Assembly: GCF_016741875.1 (NCBI RefSeq)
Contig: NZ_JAERRF010000020.1
Coordinates: forward strand, 1 to 64,000
DNA: 64,000 bases
Source: Streptomyces coffeae
Lineage (GTDB): Bacteria; Actinomycetota; Actinomycetes; Streptomycetales; Streptomycetaceae
Reading direction: 5' to 3'
Shown here: piece after piece, positions 18,519 to 27,219 of the stretch
Numbering within the stretch: the first letter of the stretch is position 1
Layout: each line of letters begins with the position of its first letter
Notes under the pieces: model-generated
The model's database searches: none
What the model saw: the letters and a program-made list of their open reading frames with translations, nothing else
What the model was told of the DNA's origin: nothing
Translations under genes and position numbers: made by a program

Positions 18519-18910
18519 CAGAGCACCACCTGGGCCGACTTCCTCCGCGGCCAGGCCAAGGCCCTTCTCGCCTGCGATCTTCGACGCGCTGATGATCGAT
18601 GCCGACCTGAAGGCTGTCACCACCGGCATTCGGATACCCCGGATGAACTCCCTCATGGAGCGCTGGATACAGACCTGCCGCACCGAACTCCTGGACGGGA
18701 CCTGATCTGGAACCAGAGCCACCTTCTCCACGTCCTGCGTGAGCACGAATCCCTCTACAACGAACATCGCCCGCACAGAGGCTGGAAGAAGCCACTCCCT
18801 GTCGCGCGCTACCCACACCCATCACGCAACGAGCCCGGCTCGCCCACCTGGAAGTCCACAGACGAGACCGACTCGGCGGAACCCTCCACGAGTACCAGCG
18901 AGCGACCTGA
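18519..18910 (+). pseudogene. Integrase-type transposase, C-terminal fragments
   Basis: Frames carry TWADFLRGQAKALLACDL, then after an internal deletion IPRMNSLMERWIQTCRTEL, and then LIWNQSHLLHVLREHESLYN with the family C terminus RRDRLGGTLHEYQRAT before a stop near 18910. It is the same family as 7388-8272. Its insertion removed the 5' end of the acetyltransferase gene. The next 250 bases to 19160 show no recognisable gene. Confidence 0.75.
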
Positions 18911-19160
18911 ACTGCGCGGATGATGTATCGGCACCCACAGTGCCGGCCACTCCTGCGGCGAGACCGGCGGCACACGGTCCGGTAGCCGGCTGATCGGGAC
19001 GAGCCGGCGGGCGTTCGCCTTCCGCTGGGCGGGGCGGTGACGGGTGTTGCCGCGGAACATCTTCCGCTTGGGAACAGCCGTTGGGGTCTGCTTGCGGCAC
19101 ACCTTCGCGGGCTCCGCGATGGCTGTACCTGCGGCCGACCGGGCCGAGGCTGGTCCTCCC

Positions 19161-19213
19161 CGAAGTCCTGACCGCCCCGGACCGCGGTGCGGTCCGGGGC
19201 GGTCAGGACTTCG
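19161..19213 (-). terminator. Perfect 25-bp stem, terminator of the metallophore operon
   Basis: Positions 19161-19185 and 19189-19213 are exact inverted repeats (arms start CGAAGTCCTGACC and end GGTCAGGACTTCG) with a 3-base loop. The stem begins 13 bases after the salicylate synthase stop, where a transcript of more than 23 kb would end. No U-run follows, as is common in streptomycetes. Confidence 0.85.
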
Positions 19214-19225
19214 AAAGGTGTCGGT

Positions 19226-20623
19226 TCAGTCCTCGGCGAACCTGAGGTACGGAGCGACACTGCGCAGCTTCTCGTAGGTCTCTTCGATCTCCCGCTCGGG
19301 GCTGGACTGCGAGGTAACCCCGGCGCCCGCACGCAACCACACATCGTCCCCCGCACCGATGAGGGTGCGCAGGACGAGGGCGGCGTCCAGGGCACCGCCG
19401 GTGCTCCCCCGGAACACCGCGCCACCGTACAAGCCCCGGGCCCCTTCCTCATGGCGGGCCAGAGCCTGAAGCGCGGCGCGTTTGGAGACGCCGGTGGCGG
19501 TGATCGCGGGGAAGAGCGAGGCGAACGCGTCCCACGGTCCGGTCTCGGGCCGCAGCCGACCCGTCACCCGCGAGGCCAGGTGCTGCACCGAGCCGCGCGG
19601 CCGGACCGCCATGAACTCCTCGACCGCGACGGAGCCGGGGCGGCACACTGTCTCCATCTCCTCCCAGGCCAGGCGTACGGACACAGCGTGTTCGTGTATC
19701 TCCTTGGGGTCCGTGAGCAGTTCCACGCGCCTGCGCTCGTTCTCCACCGGGTCGGCTCCCCGTGCGCGGGTGCCCGCTAGCGGCTGAGTGCTCAGGCGTC
19801 CGTCCTCGCCGACCTCAAGGACGGTCTCGGGGCTGAACCCGGCGGCCCGGTAACCGCCGAGGTCCAGCAAGTAGGAACGTGCCGGTGTGTTGGCCCGGCG
19901 GCCCGCGAGATAGGTCGCGGGGAAGTCCGGGCGGGGCTCTGCGGACAGCGGGACCTTCCGAGAGACCACGGCCTTCTCCAGGAGCCCCGCGTGGATGTCC
20001 GCGACCGTCCGGGACACGGCCCGGCCGTAGGCGGCGGTGCCGGCGGCGATGACGCCCTCGGTGCTCTCCGGCGTCGGTTCGTCGTGAGCGGTCCGTCCTC
20101 GCGGGGACTCCGCGAGGAGGTCGGCGACCTTGCGTGCCCATTCCTCGTCCACCGCGCGGACCACCGTCCGGTCGCCGGTGAGGGTCACTTCGATGGACGG
20201 GATCATCGCGTGGAGCAGGGGCTGGTCTCCGGCCGTCGTGGGTTCCGCGTGGAGGAGGTGGGCGAGTTCGAAGGCGGCCCAGCCGTAGAAGTGGCGTGCT
20301 TCGTCGCCGTCGTCGTGCAGGGCGGACAGGGCGGTGGCGAACGCCGTCAGTGGTTTCCGGTCGGTGCGCGAAGTCCAAGTCCGTCCGGCGGAACGCGCAG
20401 TGATGGCGGTGGCGTCGGCGGTGACGCTCACGGCGGAGCCGGCCGCGAAGTGCCAGACGTCGGCTTCCGCCTCGTACACCATGTACTGGTCGGCGAGTTG
20501 CGCCTGTGCGAGGCGGGTGGCGGCCGCCGCCGGGTCGGGGCAGGGCTCTCGGATGCTGGTGCAGGCGAGCGGGGCTATGGAACTCGCCCATGTCTCCCAG
20601 GTGCTCCGGACTCCGGTGCTCAT
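19226..20623 (-). CDS. Salicylate synthase (Irp9/MbtI type)
   Basis: A 465-residue member of the chorismate-utilising MST family; Irp9 and MbtI are about 435-450 residues. These single proteins convert chorismate through isochorismate to salicylate plus pyruvate. Visible motifs: STQPLAGTRARG, the Mg-binding Glu stretch KEIHEHAVSVRLAWEEM, VQHLASRVTGRL, GLYGGAVF and the C-terminal AGAGVTSQSSPEREIEET. It is the last gene of the metallophore operon, 58 bases after the ABC gene, and supplies the aryl starter loaded by the ligase at 43.0 kb. No second isochorismatase or pyruvate lyase gene is needed or seen. Confidence 0.95.
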   Translation of the reverse strand: MSTGVRSTWETWASSIAPLACTSIREPCPDPAAAATRLAQAQLADQYMVYEAEADVWHFAAGSAVSVTADATAITARSAGRTWTSRTDRKPLTAFATALSALHDDGDEARHFYGWAAFELAHLLHAEPTTAGDQPLLHAMIPSIEVTLTGDRTVVRAVDEEWARKVADLLAESPRGRTAHDEPTPESTEGVIAAGTAAYGRAVSRTVADIHAGLLEKAVVSRKVPLSAEPRPDFPATYLAGRRANTPARSYLLDLGGYRAAGFSPETVLEVGEDGRLSTQPLAGTRARGADPVENERRRVELLTDPKEIHEHAVSVRLAWEEMETVCRPGSVAVEEFMAVRPRGSVQHLASRVTGRLRPETGPWDAFASLFPAITATGVSKRAALQALARHEEGARGLYGGAVFRGSTGGALDAALVLRTLIGAGDDVWLRAGAGVTSQSSPEREIEETYEKLRSVAPYLRFAED

Positions 20624-20681
20624 CGTGCCATGCCTTTCCTCTGCCGCTGTGTCCGGTCGATCGCTGGTGCCGGGTGTGGGG

Positions 20682-22439
20682 TCACGACGGCCCCGCCTCC
20701 AGTCGCCAGCCGTGGGCCTGGGCCCGCCGCTCCCAGAAGGCGGCGTACGTGCCGCCTGCCGTGACCAGTTCCTCGTGGGTGCCCCGTTCGCTGATCTCGC
20801 CGTCCTCCAAGACGAGGATCTGGTCGGCGCGCGCGACGGTGCTCAGCCGGTGCGCGATGACCAGGAGCGTCTTTCGCTCGGTCAGCGTGTGCACGGCCTC
20901 GGCGAACAGTGCCTCGTTCTCCTGGTCGAGCGCGGCGGTGGCCTCGTCGAGGACGAGGATCGGGGCGTCCTTGAGCAGAGCGCGGGCGATGGACACACGC
21001 TGGCGCTGTCCGCCGGACAGTCGCGCGCCGCCCACCCCCACCTTCGTGGCCCATCCGTCGGGCAACTCCTCGATCACGCGGTCGAGCCCGGACAGGGCCG
21101 CCGCCGTGTCCAGTTCGCCGGGGCCCGCGTCAGGGGCGGCGATCCGGACGTTCTCCTCGATGGTGCCGTCGAAGAGATAGACGTCCTGGAACACGAGGGA
21201 GACGTGGGCTGCCAGGTCGTCGGCTGCGATCTCGCGGACGTCGACGCCGCCGACGCGGACGGTGCCCTCGGTGGCGTCCCGGAAGCGGGCCAGCAGGCCG
21301 GCGATCGTGGTCTTGCCGGCGCCGGAGGGCCCGACCAGGGCCGTCATGCTGCGCTCGGGCAGGCGGAAGGTCACGTCGTTCAGGACCGGGGTTGCGGCTG
21401 CCACCTCCGCCGACCCGTTGTCGTAGCGGAAGCCGACTCCGGTGAACTCCACGCTCGCGTCGCGGGGTGTTTGCGGCTCGGCGGGCTGAGGGAACGGCGG
21501 TTCGTCGAGGACTGCGCTGAGGCGCTCCAGGGTGTTGCGGGCGATGCGCATGCCCGCGCCGGTCTCGGCGGCGGACGACACGCTGTCGATCAGGCGGACC
21601 AGCAGCACCAGGAGGGCCAGCAGAGTGGGCACGCTGAGCGATCCGTCGAGTTGCCAGGAGACGCCCAGCGCGAGCAGCAGTGCGAAGACGAGCCGGGTGG
21701 CGAAGCTGAAGGAGACCAGTCCGGGCAGACCTCGCGCGATGAGCCGCCGGTCGGCGCGTGCCTCGGCCACCAGGGCGTCGTCCAGCGCCCTGTAGCCCTC
21801 CGCGGTCCGGCCGAACGCGCGCAGCACCGGCTGGTTTCGCGTGTACTCCAGGACCCGGTCGGCGGACTCGCCGATCGCGGCGTCGCGGCCGAGGTCGAGC
21901 CGGCGCATCAGCGACGTGCTCGCCTGCTGGACGGCGAACAGCACGGGCGCGCAGACCAGCAGGACCAGGGCAGTGCGGACGTCGAAGAAGAAGGTGGCGA
22001 CCACCAGCGTCGCCGGGGTGAGAAGTGAGCTGATGAAAGGGCGCAGCAGGTGAGCCGGTGTGCTCATCACCTGGATGACGTTTTGTCCGGCCAGTCGGCT
22101 GAACTCGGCCGTGCGGTCGGCGGTGAACCAGCCGAGAGGCAGGCGTAGGGCCTGGTCGGCCATGCGGCGGTGGAGCACCCGGGAGAGCTGGGAACCGACC
22201 GTGAACCCGCCGCTGATGGCCCCTCCCTGGAGTACCGCGTAGGCGAGCACGCAGCCGACGAACGCCGTCAGCCAGGGCCAGACGTCGTCGGAGTCCGTGC
22301 CGAGCAGGGCCTTGAGGACGGGCACGAGGAGGGCGAAGGCGACGCCCTGGAGGACGGCCGCGCCGGACTGGAGGACCAGCATCCGGTTCAGCGGACGGGA
22401 GCCCTCGGGCCCCAGAACGCGGTAGAGCTGACGAATCAT
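20682..22439 (-). CDS. ABC transporter half-molecule (YbtQ/IrtB-like)
   Basis: A 585-residue protein with an N-terminal six-helix membrane domain (about 15-310) and a C-terminal ATPase (about 335-575). The ATPase shows Walker A GPSGAGKTT, signature LSGGQRQRVSIARALL, Walker B PILVLDEATAALD and a switch His in IAHRLS. Such half-transporters pair up, and the partner gene overlaps by four bases upstream. In yersiniabactin and mycobactin systems the equivalent pairs (YbtP/YbtQ, IrtA/IrtB) have an exporter fold but import the metal complex. Whether this pair exports or imports is not decided by sequence. Confidence 0.93.
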   Translation of the reverse strand: MIRQLYRVLGPEGSRPLNRMLVLQSGAAVLQGVAFALLVPVLKALLGTDSDDVWPWLTAFVGCVLAYAVLQGGAISGGFTVGSQLSRVLHRRMADQALRLPLGWFTADRTAEFSRLAGQNVIQVMSTPAHLLRPFISSLLTPATLVVATFFFDVRTALVLLVCAPVLFAVQQASTSLMRRLDLGRDAAIGESADRVLEYTRNQPVLRAFGRTAEGYRALDDALVAEARADRRLIARGLPGLVSFSFATRLVFALLLALGVSWQLDGSLSVPTLLALLVLLVRLIDSVSSAAETGAGMRIARNTLERLSAVLDEPPFPQPAEPQTPRDASVEFTGVGFRYDNGSAEVAAATPVLNDVTFRLPERSMTALVGPSGAGKTTIAGLLARFRDATEGTVRVGGVDVREIAADDLAAHVSLVFQDVYLFDGTIEENVRIAAPDAGPGELDTAAALSGLDRVIEELPDGWATKVGVGGARLSGGQRQRVSIARALLKDAPILVLDEATAALDQENEALFAEAVHTLTERKTLLVIAHRLSTVARADQILVLEDGEISERGTHEELVTAGGTYAAFWERRAQAHGWRLEAGPS

Positions 22440-24322
22440 CGTGCACTTCCCTCTCGGATGTCGTCCGCCGCACGGTCCTCGTCCGCGGGGGCGGGCAGGG
22501 GGCTGAGGCCGTTGTCGGCCTCAGCCGGCCCCGCGGTCCGTTGGGCCTCCCACAGCGCGGCGTAGCGGCCACCGGCGGCCAGCAGGTCGTCGTGGCGGCC
22601 CTGTTCGGTGACGCGTCCGTCCTCCAGCACCACGATCCGGTCGGCGGAGCGGACGGTCGACAGCCGGTGGGCGATGACGAGCAGGGTGCGGCCGGCCGCG
22701 AGCGCGGACAGGGCGTCCTGGATCAGCGCCTCCGAGTGCGGGTCGGCGTACGCGGTCGCCTCGTCGAGCACGAGGACCGGGGCGTCGGCGAGCAACGCCC
22801 GTGCGATGGACAGGCGTTGCGCCTCACCGCCGGACAGGGTGACGACCGTGCCCAGCTCGGTCGCATAGCCGTCGGGCAGCGCCATGACGCGATCGTGGAT
22901 GCGGGCGGCGCGGGCACACCGCTGCACCTCCTCGTCGGTGGCGTCGGGGCGACCCAGGCGGATGTTGTCGGCGACGCTCGCCCGCAGCAGCCGTACGTCC
23001 TGCAGGACGAAGCCGACCCGGCGGTACAGCTCGGTGGCGGGGACGTCGCGGATGTCCGCACCGCCGAGGGTCACCGTGCCGGCCGTGACGTCGTGGAAAC
23101 GGGGCAGCAGCGAGGCCAGGGTGGACTTGCCCGAACCCGAGGGGCCGACCAGCGCGGTGACCGTGCCGGGCACGAGGTCGAGGTCGACGTCGCGGAGCAC
23201 GTCGGTGTGCCCGTCGTAGGAGAAGGACACCCCGCGCATGGATACGTGGTGGCCGTCGGGCAGGGCGGGTGTCGCGGGCTCGGGGAGCGTGGGGGTGTGC
23301 AGCAGCCCCGTGACGCGTACGGCGGCAGCCTGGCCGGCCCGGATCTGCTGGATGCGGGGGCCGACGACGCCCATCGGGGCGGCGACGGCCGGGCCCAGCA
23401 GCAGGAACGGGACGAGTTCCGCGCCGGTCATCCAGTCCTGGGTGACGAACACCGCGCCCACCATGGACAGCAGGAGCAGGACCATGGCCGGGGCGACCAC
23501 CAGCACGGCGGCAGTGGAGCTGACCAGAGTGGAGCGGACCCAGCGGGAGAAGAAGTCGGCGAAGCCCTCGGTCGCGTCGACGAAACGCTCGTGGGCCTTG
23601 CGTCCCCGTCCGAAGCTCTTGAACACGGCGATGCCGGTCGCGAACTCCACGGCGGCGACTGAGATCCGTCCCAGCGCGGCGCCGAACTCGGCCATCTGTG
23701 ACGCCGCACCCGCCATGGCACGGCTGAACAGGAACACGCCGAGCGACAGGGGCACGGCGCTGACCAGAGCGAGGCGCCAGTCGACCGTGAACAGGTAGAC
23801 CAGCGCCAGCACCGGGGTGGTGAGGACGGCGACGACGTCGAGCAGGGTGTGGGCGAACAGCGTGTGCAGCGCGCTCACGTCGTCCTGCACGGCCTGCTTG
23901 ACCTCGCCTGTGCCCCGGTCGGTGAGCCGGCCGAGCGGCAGCCGTCCGACGTGCCGGGTGAGGCGGCGGCGGAGGGTGAGTTGGAGATCGTTGTCGGCGA
24001 GGTGGGCGAGGGCTCCGGCCGCCGTGCCGCACGCCAGGGCGAGCAGGCCGGCCGCGCAGGCCAGCGTGACCAGCGGCCACAGGGCGTCACCGTCGGCAGG
24101 AGACCCGCCGGTGAGGCGATCGGCGATCTGGGAGACAGCGATGAACGGCACCACTCCGGCGAGGGCCGCGACGGTCTGGAGGCCGACGGCGACGGCCAGT
24201 CGGCCCCGGACGGGCTCGGCCAGCGCGCGCAGCGGGTGCGGGGGCGCCCCGGTGCCCACGCCGGGGGTTGCCGGAGCTTCGGACACCGAGTCCGGACCCG
24301 GCTCGGACAGTTGTGACTTCAC
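22436..24322 (-). CDS. ABC transporter half-molecule (YbtP/IrtA-like)
   Basis: A 628-residue partner of the preceding transporter, with membrane domain about 40-350 and ATPase about 365-600. It has Walker A GPSGSGKST, signature LSGGEAQRLSIARALL, Walker B PVLVLDEATAYADP and IAHRLS. It lacks the extra siderophore-interaction (flavin reductase) domain that mycobacterial IrtA carries at its N terminus; here the N-terminal extension is only a short Pro/Ala-rich stretch. It overlaps the methyltransferase gene upstream and its partner downstream by four bases each, so equal expression of the pair is likely. Confidence 0.93.
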   Translation of the reverse strand: MKSQLSEPGPDSVSEAPATPGVGTGAPPHPLRALAEPVRGRLAVAVGLQTVAALAGVVPFIAVSQIADRLTGGSPADGDALWPLVTLACAAGLLALACGTAAGALAHLADNDLQLTLRRRLTRHVGRLPLGRLTDRGTGEVKQAVQDDVSALHTLFAHTLLDVVAVLTTPVLALVYLFTVDWRLALVSAVPLSLGVFLFSRAMAGAASQMAEFGAALGRISVAAVEFATGIAVFKSFGRGRKAHERFVDATEGFADFFSRWVRSTLVSSTAAVLVVAPAMVLLLLSMVGAVFVTQDWMTGAELVPFLLLGPAVAAPMGVVGPRIQQIRAGQAAAVRVTGLLHTPTLPEPATPALPDGHHVSMRGVSFSYDGHTDVLRDVDLDLVPGTVTALVGPSGSGKSTLASLLPRFHDVTAGTVTLGGADIRDVPATELYRRVGFVLQDVRLLRASVADNIRLGRPDATDEEVQRCARAARIHDRVMALPDGYATELGTVVTLSGGEAQRLSIARALLADAPVLVLDEATAYADPHSEALIQDALSALAAGRTLLVIAHRLSTVRSADRIVVLEDGRVTEQGRHDDLLAAGGRYAALWEAQRTAGPAEADNGLSPLPAPADEDRAADDIREGSAR

Positions 24323-25047
24323 TTGACGAGTACTCCGATTTCGGGGATGGGCCTGCCGCCCGCCTCGGTGATGCGGCGGCTGGTCATGCCGGCCTCACGG
24401 GCCAGCCGGGCGACGTCGAAGGTGTGCCAGTCGTAGCTGTCGGCGACCTCGCGCACGACGCGTCCCTCGCGCAGGACCTTCCAGGTGGTCGTGAACCGCA
24501 TGGCGTCGCCCTCGGTGGGTTCGCCCCCGATCCACCACTCGTACGTCTGGCGCCCGATGGTCTCCCGGAGCGACATCACCGGTGGGATGAGGCGGGGTGA
24601 GGAGACTCCCATCAGTTCCACGACGATGGGCGCCCCCTCCGGCAGGCGGGCCGCGAGTCGTTTCCACAGCGCGACGCGTTCGGGGACGGTGAGATGACCG
24701 GCCACGCCGAAGATGACGACGGCGGAGAGCCGCTCGGGAAGGACGAGGTCCTGGGCGGCGCCGTCGACCACTGTCACCCGGCGCCGCAGGTCCGGGTCGC
24801 GGGCAACCCGGGAGGTGAGCATGGCTCGCATGGTGGCCGACGGCTCGGCCGCGAGGATCTCCGCCTCGGGCAGCGCGGAGGCGATGACCTCGGTCACGCG
24901 TCCGGTGCCCGCGCCGATCTCCAGGACGGGGCCGTGCGACACGTCCAGGCCGACGAGGACGCGGGTCAGCGGGGGGCCGCTGCTGGCGGTGTGCCGGGTG
25001 GCGACCAGTTCGTAGAACTCGGCCGAGGTCGAGTAGTAGTCGATCAC
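24319..25047 (-). CDS. SAM-dependent methyltransferase, stand-alone
   Basis: A 242-residue class I methyltransferase with SAM motif PVLEIGAGTGRVTEVIA (about 40-56) and acidic loop ILAAEPSATMRAML. It closely resembles the C-terminal half of the reductase-methyltransferase fusion at 27.2-29.3 kb over its whole length, including the starts YSTSAEFYELVA and YSPSAEFFDLVA. The two are therefore paralogues within one cluster. It probably methylates the metallophore or an intermediate; the target atom cannot be read. It starts 61 bases after the thioesterase gene and overlaps the ABC gene by four bases. Confidence 0.85.
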   Translation of the reverse strand: MIDYYSTSAEFYELVATRHTASSGPPLTRVLVGLDVSHGPVLEIGAGTGRVTEVIASALPEAEILAAEPSATMRAMLTSRVARDPDLRRRVTVVDGAAQDLVLPERLSAVVIFGVAGHLTVPERVALWKRLAARLPEGAPIVVELMGVSSPRLIPPVMSLRETIGRQTYEWWIGGEPTEGDAMRFTTTWKVLREGRVVREVADSYDWHTFDVARLAREAGMTSRRITEAGGRPIPEIGVLVK

Positions 25048-25108
25048 GACGATCTCCGAGCGGGTGGGGACGTGGCGGGCCGCCCACGGGGGCCCGTGCG
25101 GTGGGGGC

Positions 25109-25954
25109 TCACGGGGTACTCGGCCAGGTGCGTGCGCCGCCCATGGTCAGTGAGGGGTCCAGCCTGCGCAGGACGGTGGCGACCACCCCGCGGCGTCGCG
25201 GGATGAGGTAGAAGTGGTCGCCGGGGAAGACGCGTACCTCGGTTCGGGCGGTGGTGAGGTCTGCCCAGCCGCCTGCCCGGTCGCGGCTGCGTTCCTCGCC
25301 GAGTTCCGGGTCGGTACTGCCAGTCAGCACGTGGACGGGACAGGACAGTGGCGGCCGGTCCGGCGGCCGGTATGTCTCGATGATCCGGTAGTCGTGGCGT
25401 ACGGCTGTGAGGACCAGGGAGCGCAGGCCGGGATCGTCCAGGACCTCCCGGCTCGTGCCGCCGAGCCGGACCAGTTCGGCGCTCAGTGTGTCGTCGTTCT
25501 GGCGGTGCAGTTGCCCGGTCACCGCCGTGCCGGGGGCGGCTCGGCCCGACGCGAAGAGACGGCGCGGGGCTGAGGCGCCGCGGCGGTTCAGTTCGTGGGC
25601 GAGTTCCCAGGCAACGGCGGAGCCCATGCTGTGCCCGAAGAGGGCATACGGCCGGTCGAGCAGCGGTGCGACGGCGTCCGCCACCGCGCTGACCAGCTCG
25701 CTCATGTCGGTGGCCTCGGGGTCCTCGAAGCGGTCCTCACGGCCCGGGTACTGGATGGCGAGGAGTTCGACCTCGGGGGGCATCAGTGCCGCCCAGGGCC
25801 GGTAGAAGCCGGCGCTGCCGCCCGCGTGTGGAAGGCAGATGAGAGTGAACCGGGACGCGGCCGCTTCGCTCCAGCGCCTGATCCACGGGCTGTCGGCACG
25901 GGCGGCACGGGCGGAGGGTGGGAAGGACGCGTTCGGCGAGAAGGACGTGGTCAC
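25109..25954 (-). CDS. Type II thioesterase
   Basis: A 281-residue alpha/beta hydrolase of the stand-alone NRPS thioesterase family. It has oxyanion region LICLPHAGGSAGFYRPWA, nucleophile Ser109 in GHSMGS, and catalytic His in PGDHFYLIP. These proteins clear acetyl or wrong acyl groups from carrier proteins and are usually about 240-260 residues; the extra N-terminal 30 residues are low in complexity. It overlaps the P450 gene by four bases. Its role here is editing of the two NRPS proteins, distinct from the chain-releasing domain fused to the 1856-residue NRPS. Confidence 0.92.
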   Translation of the reverse strand: MTTSFSPNASFPPSARAARADSPWIRRWSEAAASRFTLICLPHAGGSAGFYRPWAALMPPEVELLAIQYPGREDRFEDPEATDMSELVSAVADAVAPLLDRPYALFGHSMGSAVAWELAHELNRRGASAPRRLFASGRAAPGTAVTGQLHRQNDDTLSAELVRLGGTSREVLDDPGLRSLVLTAVRHDYRIIETYRPPDRPPLSCPVHVLTGSTDPELGEERSRDRAGGWADLTTARTEVRVFPGDHFYLIPRRRGVVATVLRRLDPSLTMGGARTWPSTP

Positions 25955-27219
25955 CAGGTCACCATCAGTTCTTCGAGACCGAAGGTGGCCGAGTCGTGCT
26001 TGAAGGCGACCTCGTCCCGGCCCCGCGCCAGGCGGAGCGTGGGGACGCGGCGGATGAGCGTCTCCAGGGCGACCTCCAGCTCCAGCCGGGCCAGGTGCCG
26101 GCCGACGCGCTGGTGGACGCCGTAGCCGAAGGCGACGTGGTGGTTGTCGGTGCGGTGGAAGTCGACCCGCTCTGGGTCGTCGAACTGCTCGGGGTCGTGG
26201 TTGGCCCCAGCGAGCAGGGCGATGACACCGTCGTCTGCTGGGATCGTCCGGCCGGACAGCTCTATGTCCTCGGCGGCCACGCGCAGCGGTATGGAGTCGG
26301 CGACGGACAGGACGCGCAGGAGTTCGTCGACGGCAGTGGGCATCAGGGAGGTGTCGTCGCGCAGTTGTTCCATCAGCTCGGGCTGGTCCAGGAGGAGCAG
26401 GGTGCTCAAGGCGATCATGCTGGTGGTGGTCTCTCGGCCAGCGTTGATCGTGATGCCCAGGGTGGACAGCAGCTGGTCCATCGTCACGTTGCCCGTGTTG
26501 AGGTGGTCGGTGACGAGCTTGGAGATCAGGTCGTCACAGGGTTCCTCCCGCCGTTCGGCGATCGGCTCGGCGAGCAGGCCGAAACGGCCGCCGAGGGCTT
26601 CGGAGACCTGCTCGGCGGTGCTGCGACGCGAACCGGAGATCCGGGTGACGTCCCGGAAGAACTCCAGGTTCTTGCGCGGGATGCCGAGCAGTTCGCAGAT
26701 CACCGAGGTGGAGACGGCGTTGGCGTACGCGGAGACGAAGTCCACCGGGCCGCCGGCGGCGAGCATCCCGTCCAGGATCTCGTCCACGCGGGACTGTACG
26801 GCGGGGCGCATCGCGCGGACCCGGCGCACCGTGAACACCGGCAGGAGCATCCGCCGGTACGTCGTGTGCTCGGGAGCGTCGGTGCGGATGAAGGGCCGGA
26901 ACCTGGCCCTGGCCTCCTGCTCACCCTCGCCAAGGGCAGGGAAGTTGGGCCGGCGGACGTCGGCGCTGACGCGCGGGTCGGAGAGCAGTTCGCGTACGTC
27001 GTCGTAGCGGGTCACCACCCAGGCTTCCCGCTTGGTCGGCAGGGTGACGCGAGCGACCGGGTCGGCGGCGCGCAGCGCGTCGTACTCCGCGGGCGCGGCG
27101 AAGGGACAGCCTCGCTGGATGGGGAAGTCACGGGGCGGGGCAGCGGAGTCCGACGCTTCGGTGGCGGTGGCGGGTCCGTCGGGAGTGTCAGACGCCGTGG
27201 GTGACACGGGGGTTGTCAT
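25951..27219 (-). CDS. Cytochrome P450-like protein lacking the haem-ligand Cys
   Basis: At 422 residues with the full P450 fold: I-helix oxygen motif AGRETTT (260-266), K-helix ExxR as E299-L-L-R302, and a heme-loop motif reading FGYGVHQRVGRHLARLELE. The family motif is FGxGxHxCxG, so the Cys that ligates haem iron is Arg371 here (codon CGC at 26107-26109; a T instead of C would give Cys). Without this Cys normal monooxygenase chemistry is not expected. Either the protein is a P450-like accessory (such homologues partner glycosyltransferases in other clusters), it is a recent loss-of-function allele, or this is a sequence error. It overlaps both neighbours by four bases in the metallophore operon. 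Confidence 0.9.
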   Translation of the reverse strand: MTTPVSPTASDTPDGPATATEASDSAAPPRDFPIQRGCPFAAPAEYDALRAADPVARVTLPTKREAWVVTRYDDVRELLSDPRVSADVRRPNFPALGEGEQEARARFRPFIRTDAPEHTTYRRMLLPVFTVRRVRAMRPAVQSRVDEILDGMLAAGGPVDFVSAYANAVSTSVICELLGIPRKNLEFFRDVTRISGSRRSTAEQVSEALGGRFGLLAEPIAERREEPCDDLISKLVTDHLNTGNVTMDQLLSTLGITINAGRETTTSMIALSTLLLLDQPELMEQLRDDTSLMPTAVDELLRVLSVADSIPLRVAAEDIELSGRTIPADDGVIALLAGANHDPEQFDDPERVDFHRTDNHHVAFGYGVHQRVGRHLARLELEVALETLIRRVPTLRLARGRDEVAFKHDSATFGLEELMVTW

